The position numbers and the translations under genes were made by a program. A model generated the notes under the pieces. It saw only the letters and a list, made by a program, of their open reading frames with translations. It did not search any database and was not told the DNA's origin. Shown one piece after another: positions 16,961 through 25,355 of a DNA stretch of 64,000 nt. The stretch's first letter is position 1. Every line of letters starts with the position of its first letter. This stretch comes from CAZUYC01 sp964624475 (GTDB taxonomy: Bacteria; Myxococcota_A; UBA9160; SMWR01): the NCBI GenBank assembly GCA_964624475.1, contig CAZUYC010000042.1:163750-227749 (forward strand). The letters are read 5' to 3'.

Positions 16961-17340
16961 AGCCAGCAGAAGTGCAGGGTTACGGCGTGGAGACCGGCTG
17001 CGTAACAGCGAAGTAAGGCAGACACGATTCGAGCGATTGCGCCGCGTTTCCAACGCGGCGACCAGTTGATGAACATGATCCCCGATCGCGGCGACGTGGT
17101 CGGGGCTTGGCTTTTTCTCGCGTGCTGTCGCGGACGTGCCGACACGCGCGATCACGATCGCGATCTCCGCTGCGCGCAGCATCGCGACCCGACTCCGCTT
17201 CGAGGGGGGTACCTGAGCCTCGGGTCGGGTCGCGCTCGTCGATCCTGGGGCAACCTCGAGCGTCGCTTTCGACCGGTGGGTTGATCCAGACGGCCGTGGG
17301 CAGTGCGAGCGGGCGCAGCCGAGCGGAGTGCGGGCCCCCG
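16961..17340. other. Hairpin-rich intergenic region
   Basis: No convincing intact gene. Visible structures are: inverted repeat GTTACG/CGTAAC at 16979-17006; a 9-bp stem with a 3-base loop at 17040-17060 (CGCCGCGTT/AACGCGGCG); and CCCCGA/TCGGGG at 17080-17105 followed by five T residues at 17112-17116. The last could be a weak terminator for the two-gene unit, although the T-run is displaced by six bases. A short MIPDRGDVV reading at 17075-17101 resembles the start of MazF toxins but soon diverges. A degenerate copy of the dispersed repeat lies at 17307-17330. Confidence 0.45.
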
Positions 17341-17346
17341 CTGAGG

Positions 17347-17387
17347 CAAGCGCGGAGCGCGCGCAGCGAGCCGCAGGCGAGCGGAGT
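17347..17387 (+). repeat. Dispersed intergenic repeat, copy R1
   Basis: Contains the exact core CAGCGAGCCGCAGGCGAGCG at 17364-17383, flanked by GGAGT on one side and by CAAGCGC plus a GC-rich variable part on the other. It lies just after the TPR gene stop. Confidence 0.75.
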
Positions 17388-17404
17388 GCGGCCCCCCGCT
17401 CGAG

Positions 17405-19534
17405 CTAGAGCACCGGGCTGCCGCCCGCAGGGCCGGTGAGCCGCTCGAGGTCGCGGCGGATCTCCTCGGCCTGCGGGTCGGTCGGCCCGCCGGCGGCCTC
17501 GAGCGCGTCGAGGGCGCGGCGCAGGGAGGCCTGGGCCCCGGCGCGGTCGCCGCGGGCGAGCTCGAGGCGCGCGAGCCGGCGCAGACTCTCCGCGAGCTCG
17601 CGCGGGTCGGCGCCGGGCTTCGAGTCGAGCAGCGAGATCGCGCGGCGGTAGTGGCGCTCGGCCTCCGCGTCGCTTCCCTGACGCACCAGCGCGTCGGCGA
17701 GCCCCGCCTCGGCGAAGGCGAGCGCGCGCTCCTGCGGGGGCTTCGCGCGCTCGAGCAGCGCGACCGCGCTCGCGTAGAGCCGGGCCGCGTCGGTCGGCCG
17801 ACCCTCGCTGTCGGCCACGGTGGCGAGCCCGAGGGTCGACTGGGCGGCGCGCGGGTCGGCGGGTGCGAGCCTCGCGATCACCTGCTCGTAGCCGTCGCGG
17901 GCGGCCGCCAGGTCGCCGGCCGCGGCGTGCGCGGTGGCCTGGTTCGATCGGGCGCGGAGCGTGCTCGGGTCGCCCGCCCCGAGGCTCGACTCGAAGATCG
18001 GGATCGCCCGGTCGTAGAGCGCGAGGGCCTCTTGGCTGCGGCCCTGCGCCTGCCGCACCAGGGCGAGGTTGGCCAGGGCCTCGGCCTGGAGCAGCGGGTT
18101 CGGCGGCGGCGTGCGCTCGAAGACCGCCCCGGCGCGTTCGAAGGCCGCCGCCGCCGCGTCCCGCTCGTCGCGTGCGGCGTGGAGCACGCCGAGCACGAGC
18201 AGCGTCTCCGCGACCCACGGGTGGTCGGGTCCGAAGGCCCGCTCCTTCACGATCAGCGCCTGGCGCAGGTGCGCCTCGGCCTCGCCAATGCGTCCCGCGG
18301 CGAGCAGCGCGTCGGCCAGGTTGTGCAGTGCCTGGGCCGTCTCGGGGTGATCCATGCCCAGGAGCTCGCGCTGGATCCCGAGGGCCTGGCGCAGGTGAGC
18401 CTCGGCCGCCGCGGGGTTGCCCCGCAGCCGCTCGAGCGCGCCGAGGTTGTTGTGGGCGGCGGCCACCAGCCGGTGGCGCGGGCCGAGCTGCGCCTCGCGG
18501 AGCGCGAGCGCTCGCCCGTAGAGTTCGGCGGCCCGCGTGTACTCGCGCCGGTACTGCTGCACGAGGCCGAGATTGATCAGCGAGGTGGCGACTCCGGCGT
18601 CGTCCGGCCCGAGCAGCGCGCTGCGCACCTCGCGGACGTGGCCCTGGAGCTCCTCGGCCTCGTCGAGGCGGCGCTGCTCGGCGTAGACGACGGCGATCTC
18701 GTTCTCGGTGGCGGCGGTCTCGAGCGAATCCTCGCCGAGGCGCGACTCCCGGATCTTGTGCGCCCGCTCCAGGAAGGTCAGGGCGAGGCCGTAGTCGCCG
18801 AACACGCGCTCGAGCGAGCCGGCGCTGGTGAGGAGCTGTGCGACGAAGAGCGGGTCGGCCTCGCGGTCGGCGTCGGCGAGCTCGATCGCGCGCGCGTAGC
18901 TCTTGCGCGCCTCCGCGTAGCGCCCCGACTCGTGGAGCAGCACGCCGAGCCGGTACGACGCCCTGGCGTGCTCGGCGTCGTTCTCGCCGATCGTGGCCTC
19001 GCGGATCGCGATCGCGCGCCGATAGCTCTGCTCGGCCGCCGCGGTCCGGCCGAGCGCCGTCTGCTCCTGCCCGACGTGCTCGAGCGTCGCCGCGAGGGCC
19101 AGGCTGTCGAGGTCGTCGTCGTTCTCGCGCACGGAGGCGGCCCGCTCGTAGACGGGGAGGGCCTGGGCGTGCTCGCCCCGGACCGCGTGGATCCCCGCGA
19201 GCGCCTCGATCCCATCGGCGAAGTCTCCGTCGAGCGTCAGCCCCTGGCGCTCGCGGATCGCGATCCAGCGCTCGAGCAGCGGCTGGGCCTCGTCGTAGCG
19301 CTGCTGCTGGATCTGGAGGTTCGAGAGCATGCGCAGCGCCTGCGCGAGCCGCGGGTCGTCCTCGCCGTAGCCCTCGGCCTCCGCGAGCTGCTCGAGCCAG
19401 ATGAGCTCGGCGTCGGTGTGGCGCCCGTCGAAATAGGCGCGCTCGCCGTCGGTCAGGTTTCCGGCGGGCGGCGTGGCACAGCCGGCGAGGGCGAGCAGTA
19501 CTGCCGCGGCGCACAGAGCGTCGCTTCGACCCAT
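17405..19534 (-). CDS. TPR-repeat lipoprotein
   Basis: Predicted lipoprotein of 709 residues built almost entirely of tetratricopeptide repeats. The N-terminus is a lipoprotein signal with the lipobox LALAGC, so the mature protein is anchored by its Cys. About a dozen repeats of roughly 42 residues follow, of the kinesin light-chain/TPR_12 type (for example HNLADALLAAGRIGEAEAHL and NLALVRQAQGRSQEALALYD). TPR arrays bind partner proteins; no enzymatic domain is visible, so it is probably a scaffold. The ATG at 19534 starts the signal peptide directly; an upstream start would add an unrelated Pro/Ala-rich tail. Confidence 0.8.
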   Translation of the reverse strand: MGRSDALCAAAVLLALAGCATPPAGNLTDGERAYFDGRHTDAELIWLEQLAEAEGYGEDDPRLAQALRMLSNLQIQQQRYDEAQPLLERWIAIRERQGLTLDGDFADGIEALAGIHAVRGEHAQALPVYERAASVRENDDDLDSLALAATLEHVGQEQTALGRTAAAEQSYRRAIAIREATIGENDAEHARASYRLGVLLHESGRYAEARKSYARAIELADADREADPLFVAQLLTSAGSLERVFGDYGLALTFLERAHKIRESRLGEDSLETAATENEIAVVYAEQRRLDEAEELQGHVREVRSALLGPDDAGVATSLINLGLVQQYRREYTRAAELYGRALALREAQLGPRHRLVAAAHNNLGALERLRGNPAAAEAHLRQALGIQRELLGMDHPETAQALHNLADALLAAGRIGEAEAHLRQALIVKERAFGPDHPWVAETLLVLGVLHAARDERDAAAAAFERAGAVFERTPPPNPLLQAEALANLALVRQAQGRSQEALALYDRAIPIFESSLGAGDPSTLRARSNQATAHAAAGDLAAARDGYEQVIARLAPADPRAAQSTLGLATVADSEGRPTDAARLYASAVALLERAKPPQERALAFAEAGLADALVRQGSDAEAERHYRRAISLLDSKPGADPRELAESLRRLARLELARGDRAGAQASLRRALDALEAAGGPTDPQAEEIRRDLERLTGPAGGSPVL

Positions 19535-19646
19535 GGGATACCTCGAGAGCTGCCGGCGTCCCGGCTCCGCACTCATCGGTGGATCGCGCGCGCGCGTTGA
19601 GCCCGGGGCTCGCGCGGGGCTGCAGGCTTCCAGCGGGGGCGGAGCG

Positions 19647-20879
19647 CTAGCGGGAGTCGCGGGCGAGGCGGATTCCGCTGAACTGCCAGCGGGCATCGGG
19701 CGGGAAGAAGTTGCGGTAGGAGCGGCGGATGTGGCGCTCCGGCGTCGCGCACGAGCCGCCGCGCAGCACCACCTGGTTGCTCATGAACTTCCCGTTGTAC
19801 TCGCCGAGCGAGCCGGGGAGCGCGCGGAAGCCCGGGTAGGGCGTGTAGGCGCTCGAGGTCCACTCCCAGACGTCGCCGAAGAGCGCGGCCGGGAAGCGGC
19901 CCGCGGCGGGCGAGGGCGCGGGATGCAGGCGCCCGGTCTCGACGAATTCGCCCGCGAGCGGCGCCCACGCGGCCGCGCACTCCCACTCGGCCTCGGTCGG
20001 GAGGCGCGCGCCCGCCCAGCGCGCGAAGGCGTCGGCCTCGTAGTGGCTCACGTGGCAGACCGGCTCGTCGGGGCGCAGCGGCGCCATCCCGTGCAGCGTG
20101 AAGGTGGAGCGGGCGTCGTCGCGCCCCTCCCAGTAGAGCGGAGCGCGCCCGCCGCGGCTGGCGCGCGTCGCGAAGCCGTCGGAGAGCCAGAGCTCCGGGC
20201 GCGCGTAGCCCCCGTCGCGCACGAAGTCCTGGTACTCGGCGTTCGTCACCGGACGCGACGCGATCTCGAAGGCCTCGACGAAGACGCGGTGGCGCGGCCG
20301 CTCGTTGTCGAACGCGAAACCGGGCTCCGCGTGCCCGATCTCGCGCAGACCCGCCTCGAAGCCGATCCAGCGCAGCGGTTGCGCGGGGCCCGCCGGCTCC
20401 GGGCTGCGCTCCCGGTAGGCGGGGCGCAGGGGGCTGCGCGAGAAGGCGTGCTTCAGGTCCGTCAGCACGAGCTCCTGGTGCTGCTGCTCGTGATGGAGGC
20501 CGAGCAGGACCACGTCGAGCGCGCTCGCGGGCGCGCCGCGGTCGAGGAGCCGCAGGATCCATGCGTCCACGTGGCGCCGGTAGTCCAGGACCCGATCGAG
20601 GGAAGGGCGGGAGAGCACGCCGCGCTCCGGGCGCGGGTGCGGCTCGCCCAGGCTCTGGTAGTAGGAGTTGAAGAGCGCGCGGAAGCTCGGGTCGAAGGCC
20701 GCGTATCCGGGCGCGCCCTCGAGGACGAGCGTCTCGAAGAACCACGAGGTGTGGGCGAGGTGCCACTTCACCGGGCTCGCGTCCGGCATGGACTGGACGG
20801 CGCAGTCCTCGGGCGAGAGCGGCGCGCAGAGCGCCTCCGTCGCGGCGCGCACCTCGCGGTAGGTCTCGTCGAGATCCAT
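19647..20879 (-). CDS. egtB: Ergothioneine biosynthesis sulfoxide synthase EgtB
   Basis: Non-haem iron enzyme of 410 residues joining trimethylhistidine (hercynine) to a thiol donor with oxygen in ergothioneine synthesis. The N-terminal DinB-like domain carries the iron ligands: a His in WHLAHTSWFFE (residue 43) and the HX3HXE motif in HEQQHQE (H130, H134). The C-terminal half is an FGE/sulfatase-modifying-factor domain (RPVTNAEYQDFV, LPTEAEWE, GDVWEWTSSAY, VLRGGSCATP). The ATG at 20879 gives the usual N-terminus. The methyltransferase EgtD, normally the neighbour, is not in this window. The upstream gene, 23 bases away on the same strand, is an rRNA methyltransferase. Confidence 0.9.
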   Translation of the reverse strand: MDLDETYREVRAATEALCAPLSPEDCAVQSMPDASPVKWHLAHTSWFFETLVLEGAPGYAAFDPSFRALFNSYYQSLGEPHPRPERGVLSRPSLDRVLDYRRHVDAWILRLLDRGAPASALDVVLLGLHHEQQHQELVLTDLKHAFSRSPLRPAYRERSPEPAGPAQPLRWIGFEAGLREIGHAEPGFAFDNERPRHRVFVEAFEIASRPVTNAEYQDFVRDGGYARPELWLSDGFATRASRGGRAPLYWEGRDDARSTFTLHGMAPLRPDEPVCHVSHYEADAFARWAGARLPTEAEWECAAAWAPLAGEFVETGRLHPAPSPAAGRFPAALFGDVWEWTSSAYTPYPGFRALPGSLGEYNGKFMSNQVVLRGGSCATPERHIRRSYRNFFPPDARWQFSGIRLARDSR

Positions 20880-20902
20880 CGGCCTCTACCGTACCACGGG
20901 GC

Positions 20903-22060
20903 TCAGTCGATGCCGAGCACGAAGCCCCGCAGGTATTCGCTCTCGGGCATGCCCGGGAGGATCGGGTGGTCCGGCGGCTGGTGGCAGTGCTCGAGGATGC
21001 GCACGCGGCGGCGCGCGTCGTGGGCGGCCGAGCCGATCACCCCGAGCAGGGCGTCGTGCCCGACGTGGTGGGAGCAGGTGTAGGTCGCGAGGATTCCGCC
21101 GGGCGCGAGGCGCTGGAGCGCGCGCAGGTGGATCTCCTTGTAGCCGCGCAGCGCGCGCTCGAGCGTCGCCTTCGAGCGCGCGAAGGGGGGGGGATCGAGG
21201 ACGACCAGGTCGAAGCGCGCGTCGCGCTCCGCGGTGAAGAAGTCGAAGACGTTCGTCGCGCGCAGCTCGACCCGGCCGGCGAGGCCGTTGCGCTCGGCGG
21301 CGCGGGCGGCGGCGCCCAGCGCGGCCGCGGAGGACTCGAGCGCGAGGACGCTCTCGGCGCCCGCGCGCGCGCAGTGCAGGGCGAAGCCTCCGCCGTAGCA
21401 GAAGCAGTCGAGTACCCGGCGACCCGCGGCATGGGCGGCCACGCGCTCGTACTCGCGGCGCTGGTCGAGGTAGAGGCCGGTCTTCTGGCCCGCCATGGCG
21501 TCGAGCCAGAGCTCGACCTCGCCCACGCGCACGAAGCGCGGCTCGGCGGGCTTCCCCGAGCGGGTCGCCACGCCGAGCGGGAGCCCCTCGCGGCGGCGCG
21601 TCGGCGCGTCGTTGCGCCAGACGATCTCGCCCGGCGAGAGCAGCCCGCCGAGGATCTCGCCGACGAGCGCGGCGCGGCGATCGAGCGCGAGCGTCGCGAT
21701 CTGCGCCACGAGGAGGTCCTCGTACTGGTCGACGACGAGACCGGGGAGGCCGTCCGACTCGGACCAGACGAGCCGGCGCAGCGGCTCGGGCGTGCGGCGG
21801 GCGACGGACGCCGCGAGGGCCTCGCGCAGGAACTCGGCGTCGAGGTCGCGCGGCTCGCGCGAGAAGCGCCGCCAGGCGATGGCCGAGCGGGGGTTGGCGA
21901 TGCCCGAGCCGAGGAAGTGGCCGCGCGCGTCGCGGAGCGCGCAGGCCTCGCCGGCGAGCGCCTCGGGAATGGGCTCGCGCAGCTCGTTCGCGAAGAGCCA
22001 CGGGTGGCCCTGGAGGACGCGGGCGCGGCTGCTTCCCGGGAGGCGGAGCGAGGCGGGCAT
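20903..22060 (-). CDS. Class I rRNA methyltransferase, RlmI/RlmK-like (PUA + SAM domain)
   Basis: SAM-dependent RNA cytosine-C5 methyltransferase of 385 residues resembling RlmI, which methylates 23S rRNA. The PUA-type N-terminus includes GHPWLFANEL. Typical features follow: DGLPGLVVDQY, GQKTGLYLDQR, the SAM site VLDCFCYGGGFALHCA and the catalytic-loop segment LDPPPFARSK, with a Cys-containing YTCSHH near the end. The start at 22060 is supported by GGAGGTG seven bases upstream. It forms a minus-strand run with the DUF4404 and SRPBCC genes upstream and egtB downstream. Confidence 0.88.
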   Translation of the reverse strand: MPASLRLPGSSRARVLQGHPWLFANELREPIPEALAGEACALRDARGHFLGSGIANPRSAIAWRRFSREPRDLDAEFLREALAASVARRTPEPLRRLVWSESDGLPGLVVDQYEDLLVAQIATLALDRRAALVGEILGGLLSPGEIVWRNDAPTRRREGLPLGVATRSGKPAEPRFVRVGEVELWLDAMAGQKTGLYLDQRREYERVAAHAAGRRVLDCFCYGGGFALHCARAGAESVLALESSAAALGAAARAAERNGLAGRVELRATNVFDFFTAERDARFDLVVLDPPPFARSKATLERALRGYKEIHLRALQRLAPGGILATYTCSHHVGHDALLGVIGSAAHDARRRVRILEHCHQPPDHPILPGMPESEYLRGFVLGID

Positions 22061-22070
22061 GCGCCACCTC

Positions 22071-22337
22071 CTAGATCCCGAGGGCGGCGAGCGCGTCGAC
22101 GACGCGGCCGAGGGTCGCGGTGAGTGTCGGGTGCGACTGCTCGAAGTGGCGGCCGGTCTCGCGAAGCCGATCCGCGAGCGACGCGGGCTCGCGCAGCCGC
22201 GCTCCACCGGAGCGGGCCAGGAGCCCCTGGATGTCGCCCAGCACCTCCTCCAGCGCGGCGCGCGACTCTGCGTCGAGGGCGTCCGTCCGCTCGAGCTCGG
22301 CGTGGAGCTCCGCGAGCCTGCGGCGCAGGTGCTCCAT
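22071..22337 (-). CDS. DUF4404-like small helical protein
   Basis: Short acidic helical protein of 88 residues. The pattern LRRRLAELHAELERTDALD, then LEEVLGDIQGLL, then HFEQSHPTLTATLGRVVDAL matches my memory of DUF4404 proteins, whose function is unknown. The ATG overlaps the stop of the SRPBCC gene by one base (TGATG), so the two are translationally coupled. The rRNA methyltransferase starts ten bases downstream. Confidence 0.7.
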   Translation of the reverse strand: MEHLRRRLAELHAELERTDALDAESRAALEEVLGDIQGLLARSGGARLREPASLADRLRETGRHFEQSHPTLTATLGRVVDALAALGI

Positions 22338-22771
22338 CAGACCCCCGGAAGCCCCCGGGTCGCGAGCCCTTCGAGCGCGCGGCGGAAGACGCGCGTCACG
22401 ATCGCGCGCAAGAGCGGGCCGAGGCCCGGGACCCGGGACTCGAAGCGGCAGCGCCAGACGACGCGCGTGCCGCCGGCGTCGGGCTCGAAGCGGACCTCGC
22501 CCAGGTGGTCGCGGAACGGGATCGGGCCGCGCACGACGCGGTAGGTCATGCGCTTCGGCGGCTCGAAGTCCAGCACCTCCTCGTGCGCGGCGAAGGGGCC
22601 GGGCCCGAGGACGCGCACCGCGCCGCTGCCGTTCGGGTGTGTGCGCCCCGGCGTGGCGAGCCGCGAGCTCCCGACGCCGGCCCAGCGGCTCCAGCCCGCG
22701 TGGTCCGTGTAGACGGCGAAGACCCGCTCGGGCGGCTCCGGGAAGCGCCGGACCACGTGTACCTCGTGCAT
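22337..22771 (-). CDS. SRPBCC (polyketide cyclase/START-like) family protein
   Basis: Protein of 144 residues with the START-like fold that forms a pocket for hydrophobic ligands. The N-terminal strand and helix (VVRRFPEPPERVFAVYTDHAGWSRW), the middle strands (EVLDFEPPKRMTYRVV) and the long C-terminal helix are typical. There is no signal peptide. The ligand is unknown. First gene of a coupled minus-strand set with DUF4404 and the rRNA methyltransferase; upstream lies a repeat-filled gap. Confidence 0.78.
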   Translation of the reverse strand: MHEVHVVRRFPEPPERVFAVYTDHAGWSRWAGVGSSRLATPGRTHPNGSGAVRVLGPGPFAAHEEVLDFEPPKRMTYRVVRGPIPFRDHLGEVRFEPDAGGTRVVWRCRFESRVPGLGPLLRAIVTRVFRRALEGLATRGLPGV

Positions 22772-22841
22772 CCATGCATGCTAGCGCCTCGGGAGGCGTG
22801 CGGGGGTGGGGGAGGTGTACGGGAAGGGGATCTCCCTATTG

Positions 22842-22896
22842 ACTCCGCTCGCCTTCGGCTCGCTGCGCGCTCCGCGCTGCCGCGCTCCGCTTGCGA
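22842..22896 (-). repeat. Dispersed intergenic repeat, copy R2
   Basis: Minus-oriented copy, with one mismatch in the core at 22846-22865, followed by a GC-rich variable part and the right end GCTTGCGA. It faces copy R3 about 105 bases away; together they form an inverted pair filling much of the 22772-23094 gap. Confidence 0.75.
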
Positions 22897-23002
22897 GGAG
22901 CCCGCACTGAAGGTGAGCCGGGTGGTGCGGGGCATTTCCTATGCCCGAGGCGAGTCGTAGGCGATCTCCGCATCAGCGGGGGCGGCGTTCCGGCGCGCTG
23001 CT

Positions 23003-23057
23003 TCGCAAGCGAGGCGCGGCAGCGCCTCGCGCGCAGCGAGCCGCAGGCGAGCGGAGT
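23003..23057 (+). repeat. Dispersed intergenic repeat, copy R3
   Basis: Plus-oriented full-length copy with exact core at 23034-23053 and a variable hairpin (GAGGCGC/GCGCCTC) at 23011-23028. Inverted relative to R2. Nothing else is recognised in the 22772-23094 gap. Confidence 0.78.
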
Positions 23058-23094
23058 GAATCGGGACGCTCCCCCCGGCCCATCGAAGCCCGCC

Positions 23095-23511
23095 TCAACG
23101 CTCAAGCAACCCACGGCCCGGCACAAAGTTCACCTCGAGGCGGATCCCGTCCGGGTCCTCGAAGAGGACCGAGTAATAGCCGGGCGCCCACGGGCCCGCC
23201 TCGGGCGGGTGCACGATCCGCGCGCCGATCTCCCGGGCGAAGGCGTGCACGGCGTCGACGTCCTCGCGGACGCGCGCGCGGAAGCACAGGTGGTGGAGCC
23301 CCACGCGGCCCTGGTCGAAGCGCTCGCCGGCGCGCTCCGGCGCGGCGGGGCGCAGGCCGAAGGCCGTGCGCCCGCCGACGCAGTAGTAGAAGCCCTCGCC
23401 GTCGAGGACCGGCTTCATGCCGAGGAAGGGCAGGAGCTTCGCGTAGAAGGCTCGCGCGCGGGCGAAGTCGCCCGTGGTGACGAAGAGGTGGGCGATGCCG
23501 TTGATCTCCAC
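23095..23511 (-). CDS. VOC (glyoxalase/dioxygenase-like) family protein
   Basis: Vicinal-oxygen-chelate protein of 138 residues with two beta-alpha-beta-beta-beta units. Likely metal ligands are the His in INGIAHLFVT, the His pair in GLHHLCFRA, and the Glu in GIRLEVNFVPG, with LFEDPDG before it. The substrate is unknown. The GTG at 23511 is chosen because it gives the family N-terminus; it lies eight bases after the stop of the membrane protein gene, in an operon that starts with the amidohydrolase. Confidence 0.8.
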   Translation of the reverse strand: MEINGIAHLFVTTGDFARARAFYAKLLPFLGMKPVLDGEGFYYCVGGRTAFGLRPAAPERAGERFDQGRVGLHHLCFRARVREDVDAVHAFAREIGARIVHPPEAGPWAPGYYSVLFEDPDGIRLEVNFVPGRGLLER

Positions 23512-23519
23512 GTCGCGCG

Positions 23520-23888
23520 TCAGGCGGGACCGCGGTCGCCGAGCGCAAAGCGCACCACGTCCACCCAGTCGATCGCCAGCGAGACCGCGTTCGTGATCAG
23601 CAGCCAGCGGGCCCAGCCGCCGAAGGCGCCCTCGCCGAAGCCGGCGCGCCGGCGGAAGAGGTAGATCACGAGGGGAGTCCACCAGACCACGTGCGCGAGG
23701 CCCAGGATCCGCGTGTAGCCGAAGGTCTCGAAAAGACGGTCCATCGTGACGAGGTTCGCGACCCAGGCGAGCAGCACCCAGCGCCCCTCGGCGCGCCGCA
23801 CGAAGAGGAGGCTCGCGGTGTTGACGAGGATCAGCCAGTAGATCCACGCCTGGAGCCAGAAGGGCTCGCGAGCGATGTGCTCGAACAT
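23520..23888 (-). CDS. Small integral membrane protein (122 aa)
   Basis: Not assigned to a named family. About four transmembrane helices are visible (WLQAWIYWLILVNTASLLF; WVLLAWVANLVTM; GLAHVVWWTPLVIYLF; WLLITNAVSLAIDWVDVV), so it is an inner-membrane protein. It sits between the amidohydrolase (11 bases upstream) and the VOC gene (8 bases downstream), all on the minus strand, so the three are probably one transcript. Confidence 0.75.
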   Translation of the reverse strand: MFEHIAREPFWLQAWIYWLILVNTASLLFVRRAEGRWVLLAWVANLVTMDRLFETFGYTRILGLAHVVWWTPLVIYLFRRRAGFGEGAFGGWARWLLITNAVSLAIDWVDVVRFALGDRGPA

Positions 23889-23899
23889 GGCGCCTCCGG

Positions 23900-24772
23900 T
23901 CAACCGTCCAGGCGCAAGACGCGCAGGGCGTTCTCCCGCAGGAACTTCGGCCAGACGTGGTCGCGGAACGGGACGTGGGGCATGTCGCCGAAGATGCGCT
24001 CGAGCGAGAGGCCCATCGGGAAGTAGCCCGCGTACATGACCTTGTCCGCGCCGCGCGTGTTCGCGTAGTCGACGATCGCCTTCGGGTAGTGCTTGGGCGC
24101 GAAGGCGCTCGTCGAATAGTAGAGGTTCGGCCACTTGAGCAGGAGCTTCACCGCCAGCTCGGTCCAGGGCTCGGCGCCGTGCCGCATCACGAAGACGAGC
24201 TCCGGGAAGAACCAGCAGACCTCGTCGACGAGCTCGACGTGCTGGCAGAGCATCGGCACGCGTGGCCCGGGCACGCCGACACAGACAAAGATCGGGAGCC
24301 CGAGCTCCACGCACTTCGCGTAGACGGGATAGAAGCGCTTGTCGTTGATGGGCACCTGCGGGACGCAGCCGGCCGGGAACGCGCTCACGGCCTTGATGCC
24401 GAGCTCGTCGTGCATGCGCTGGATGTGGCGCAGGGCCGGGACACCCTGGTTCGGGTCGACGCTGCAGGAGGGGATGAAGCGGTCGGGGTGGCGGCGGAGC
24501 GCCTCGCGGCCCGTCTCGTCCTTGGCCTCGACCCCGATCAGCGCGCGCTCGAGCCCGAACCGGTCCATCTGCTCGAGCGTGTACTTGAGGGTGTCGTCGC
24601 AGCGGCCGGTCTTCGGCACGTCCTTGAAGACGTACTCGACCGGGAACTCGAATCTCTCGAGGCTCTCCCGGTCGCGCAGCAGCGGCCGCAGGAACTCGTA
24701 GCTCGGCTTCCGGTCGGGGCTCGGGATCCCGAGCATGAGGTCGATGATCCCGATTCCGCTCGGCATGCCCAC
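23900..24772 (-). CDS. Amidohydrolase_2-like protein lacking the N-terminal HxH motif
   Basis: TIM-barrel protein of 290 residues of the amidohydrolase 2/ACMSD-like type, usually metal-dependent hydrolases or decarboxylases. Barrel landmarks include RFIPSCSVDPNQG, IKAVSAFPAG, LPIFVCVGVPGP, LVFVMRHGAEPW and KVMYAGYFPMGLSLERI. The canonical D-x-H-x-H at the first strand is replaced by IIDLMLGIPSPD, so the usual metal site is incomplete. The start is GTG at 24772 or ATG at 24766. First gene of the set with the membrane and VOC proteins. The 118-base upstream gap holds no recognised gene. Confidence 0.75.
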   Translation of the reverse strand: MGMPSGIGIIDLMLGIPSPDRKPSYEFLRPLLRDRESLERFEFPVEYVFKDVPKTGRCDDTLKYTLEQMDRFGLERALIGVEAKDETGREALRRHPDRFIPSCSVDPNQGVPALRHIQRMHDELGIKAVSAFPAGCVPQVPINDKRFYPVYAKCVELGLPIFVCVGVPGPRVPMLCQHVELVDEVCWFFPELVFVMRHGAEPWTELAVKLLLKWPNLYYSTSAFAPKHYPKAIVDYANTRGADKVMYAGYFPMGLSLERIFGDMPHVPFRDHVWPKFLRENALRVLRLDG

Positions 24773-24890
24773 GGCTGGCTCCTGCCGCGCCCGGGTGCGA
24801 CCCTTCCGCGCGCGCAGAGCATAGCCACCTTGCAGAAGCCCCGCCTCTGATCGGCAGCGCCCTCGTGAAGGGCTCCTCCCGCGGACGCGT

Positions 24891-25337
24891 CTAGCGCCCT
24901 TCCACCTCGACTTGCGTCACGACCGAGTTCGCGATGAAGCACTCGCGGTGCGAGCGCTCGTGCAGCTCGGCCAGCGCCTCCGCCGAGGGAGGCGCCCCCG
25001 CGAAGACGACCCGGGGCCGCAGCACGACGCGCGTCATCGCGAGCTTGCCCGCCTCGTTCTTCGCCAGGAATCCGACCGCGTCGTCCTCGTAGGCGTCGAC
25101 GACCAGGCGCTTGCGCGACGCGATCGCGAGGAAAGTCAGCATGTGGCAGCTCGAGAGCGAGGCCACGAAGGCCGCCTCGGGGTCGACGCGCTCGGGGCTG
25201 CCGCGGAAGGCCGGCGCGGCCGTGGCCGGGACGCGCACGCCGCCCTCGAAGGCCCAGACGTGGTCGCGCGGGTAGGACTCGTAGCCGAACTCCACTCCGG
25301 CTCGCTCCCAGCCGACGTGCACGCGGTGCTCCGACAC
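24891..25337 (-). CDS. OsmC family peroxiredoxin-like protein
   Basis: OsmC/Ohr-type thiol protein of 148 residues, expected to reduce organic hydroperoxides or act in a related thiol reaction in the cytoplasm. Both family cysteines are in place: SLSSCHMLTFLAIA and HRECFIANSV. The start is GTG at 25337 with GAGGAGG five bases before it. A 40-bp perfect inverted repeat lies just upstream in the promoter region. Confidence 0.88.
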   Translation of the reverse strand: MSEHRVHVGWERAGVEFGYESYPRDHVWAFEGGVRVPATAAPAFRGSPERVDPEAAFVASLSSCHMLTFLAIASRKRLVVDAYEDDAVGFLAKNEAGKLAMTRVVLRPRVVFAGAPPSAEALAELHERSHRECFIANSVVTQVEVEGR

Positions 25338-25355
25338 GGGGACCTCCTCGGGGGG

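Noticed and set aside
16171..17016. Alternative ATG frame over the two small hypothetical genes
   Set aside because: Its product looks like random GC-rich translation (Arg/Gly/Pro runs), while the GTG frame at 16175 and the ATG frame at 16595 give balanced, protein-like sequences with a ribosome site for the second.
16979..17105. tRNA or tRNA-like gene in the hairpin cluster
   Set aside because: No T-loop consensus, acceptor stem or plausible cloverleaf could be formed.
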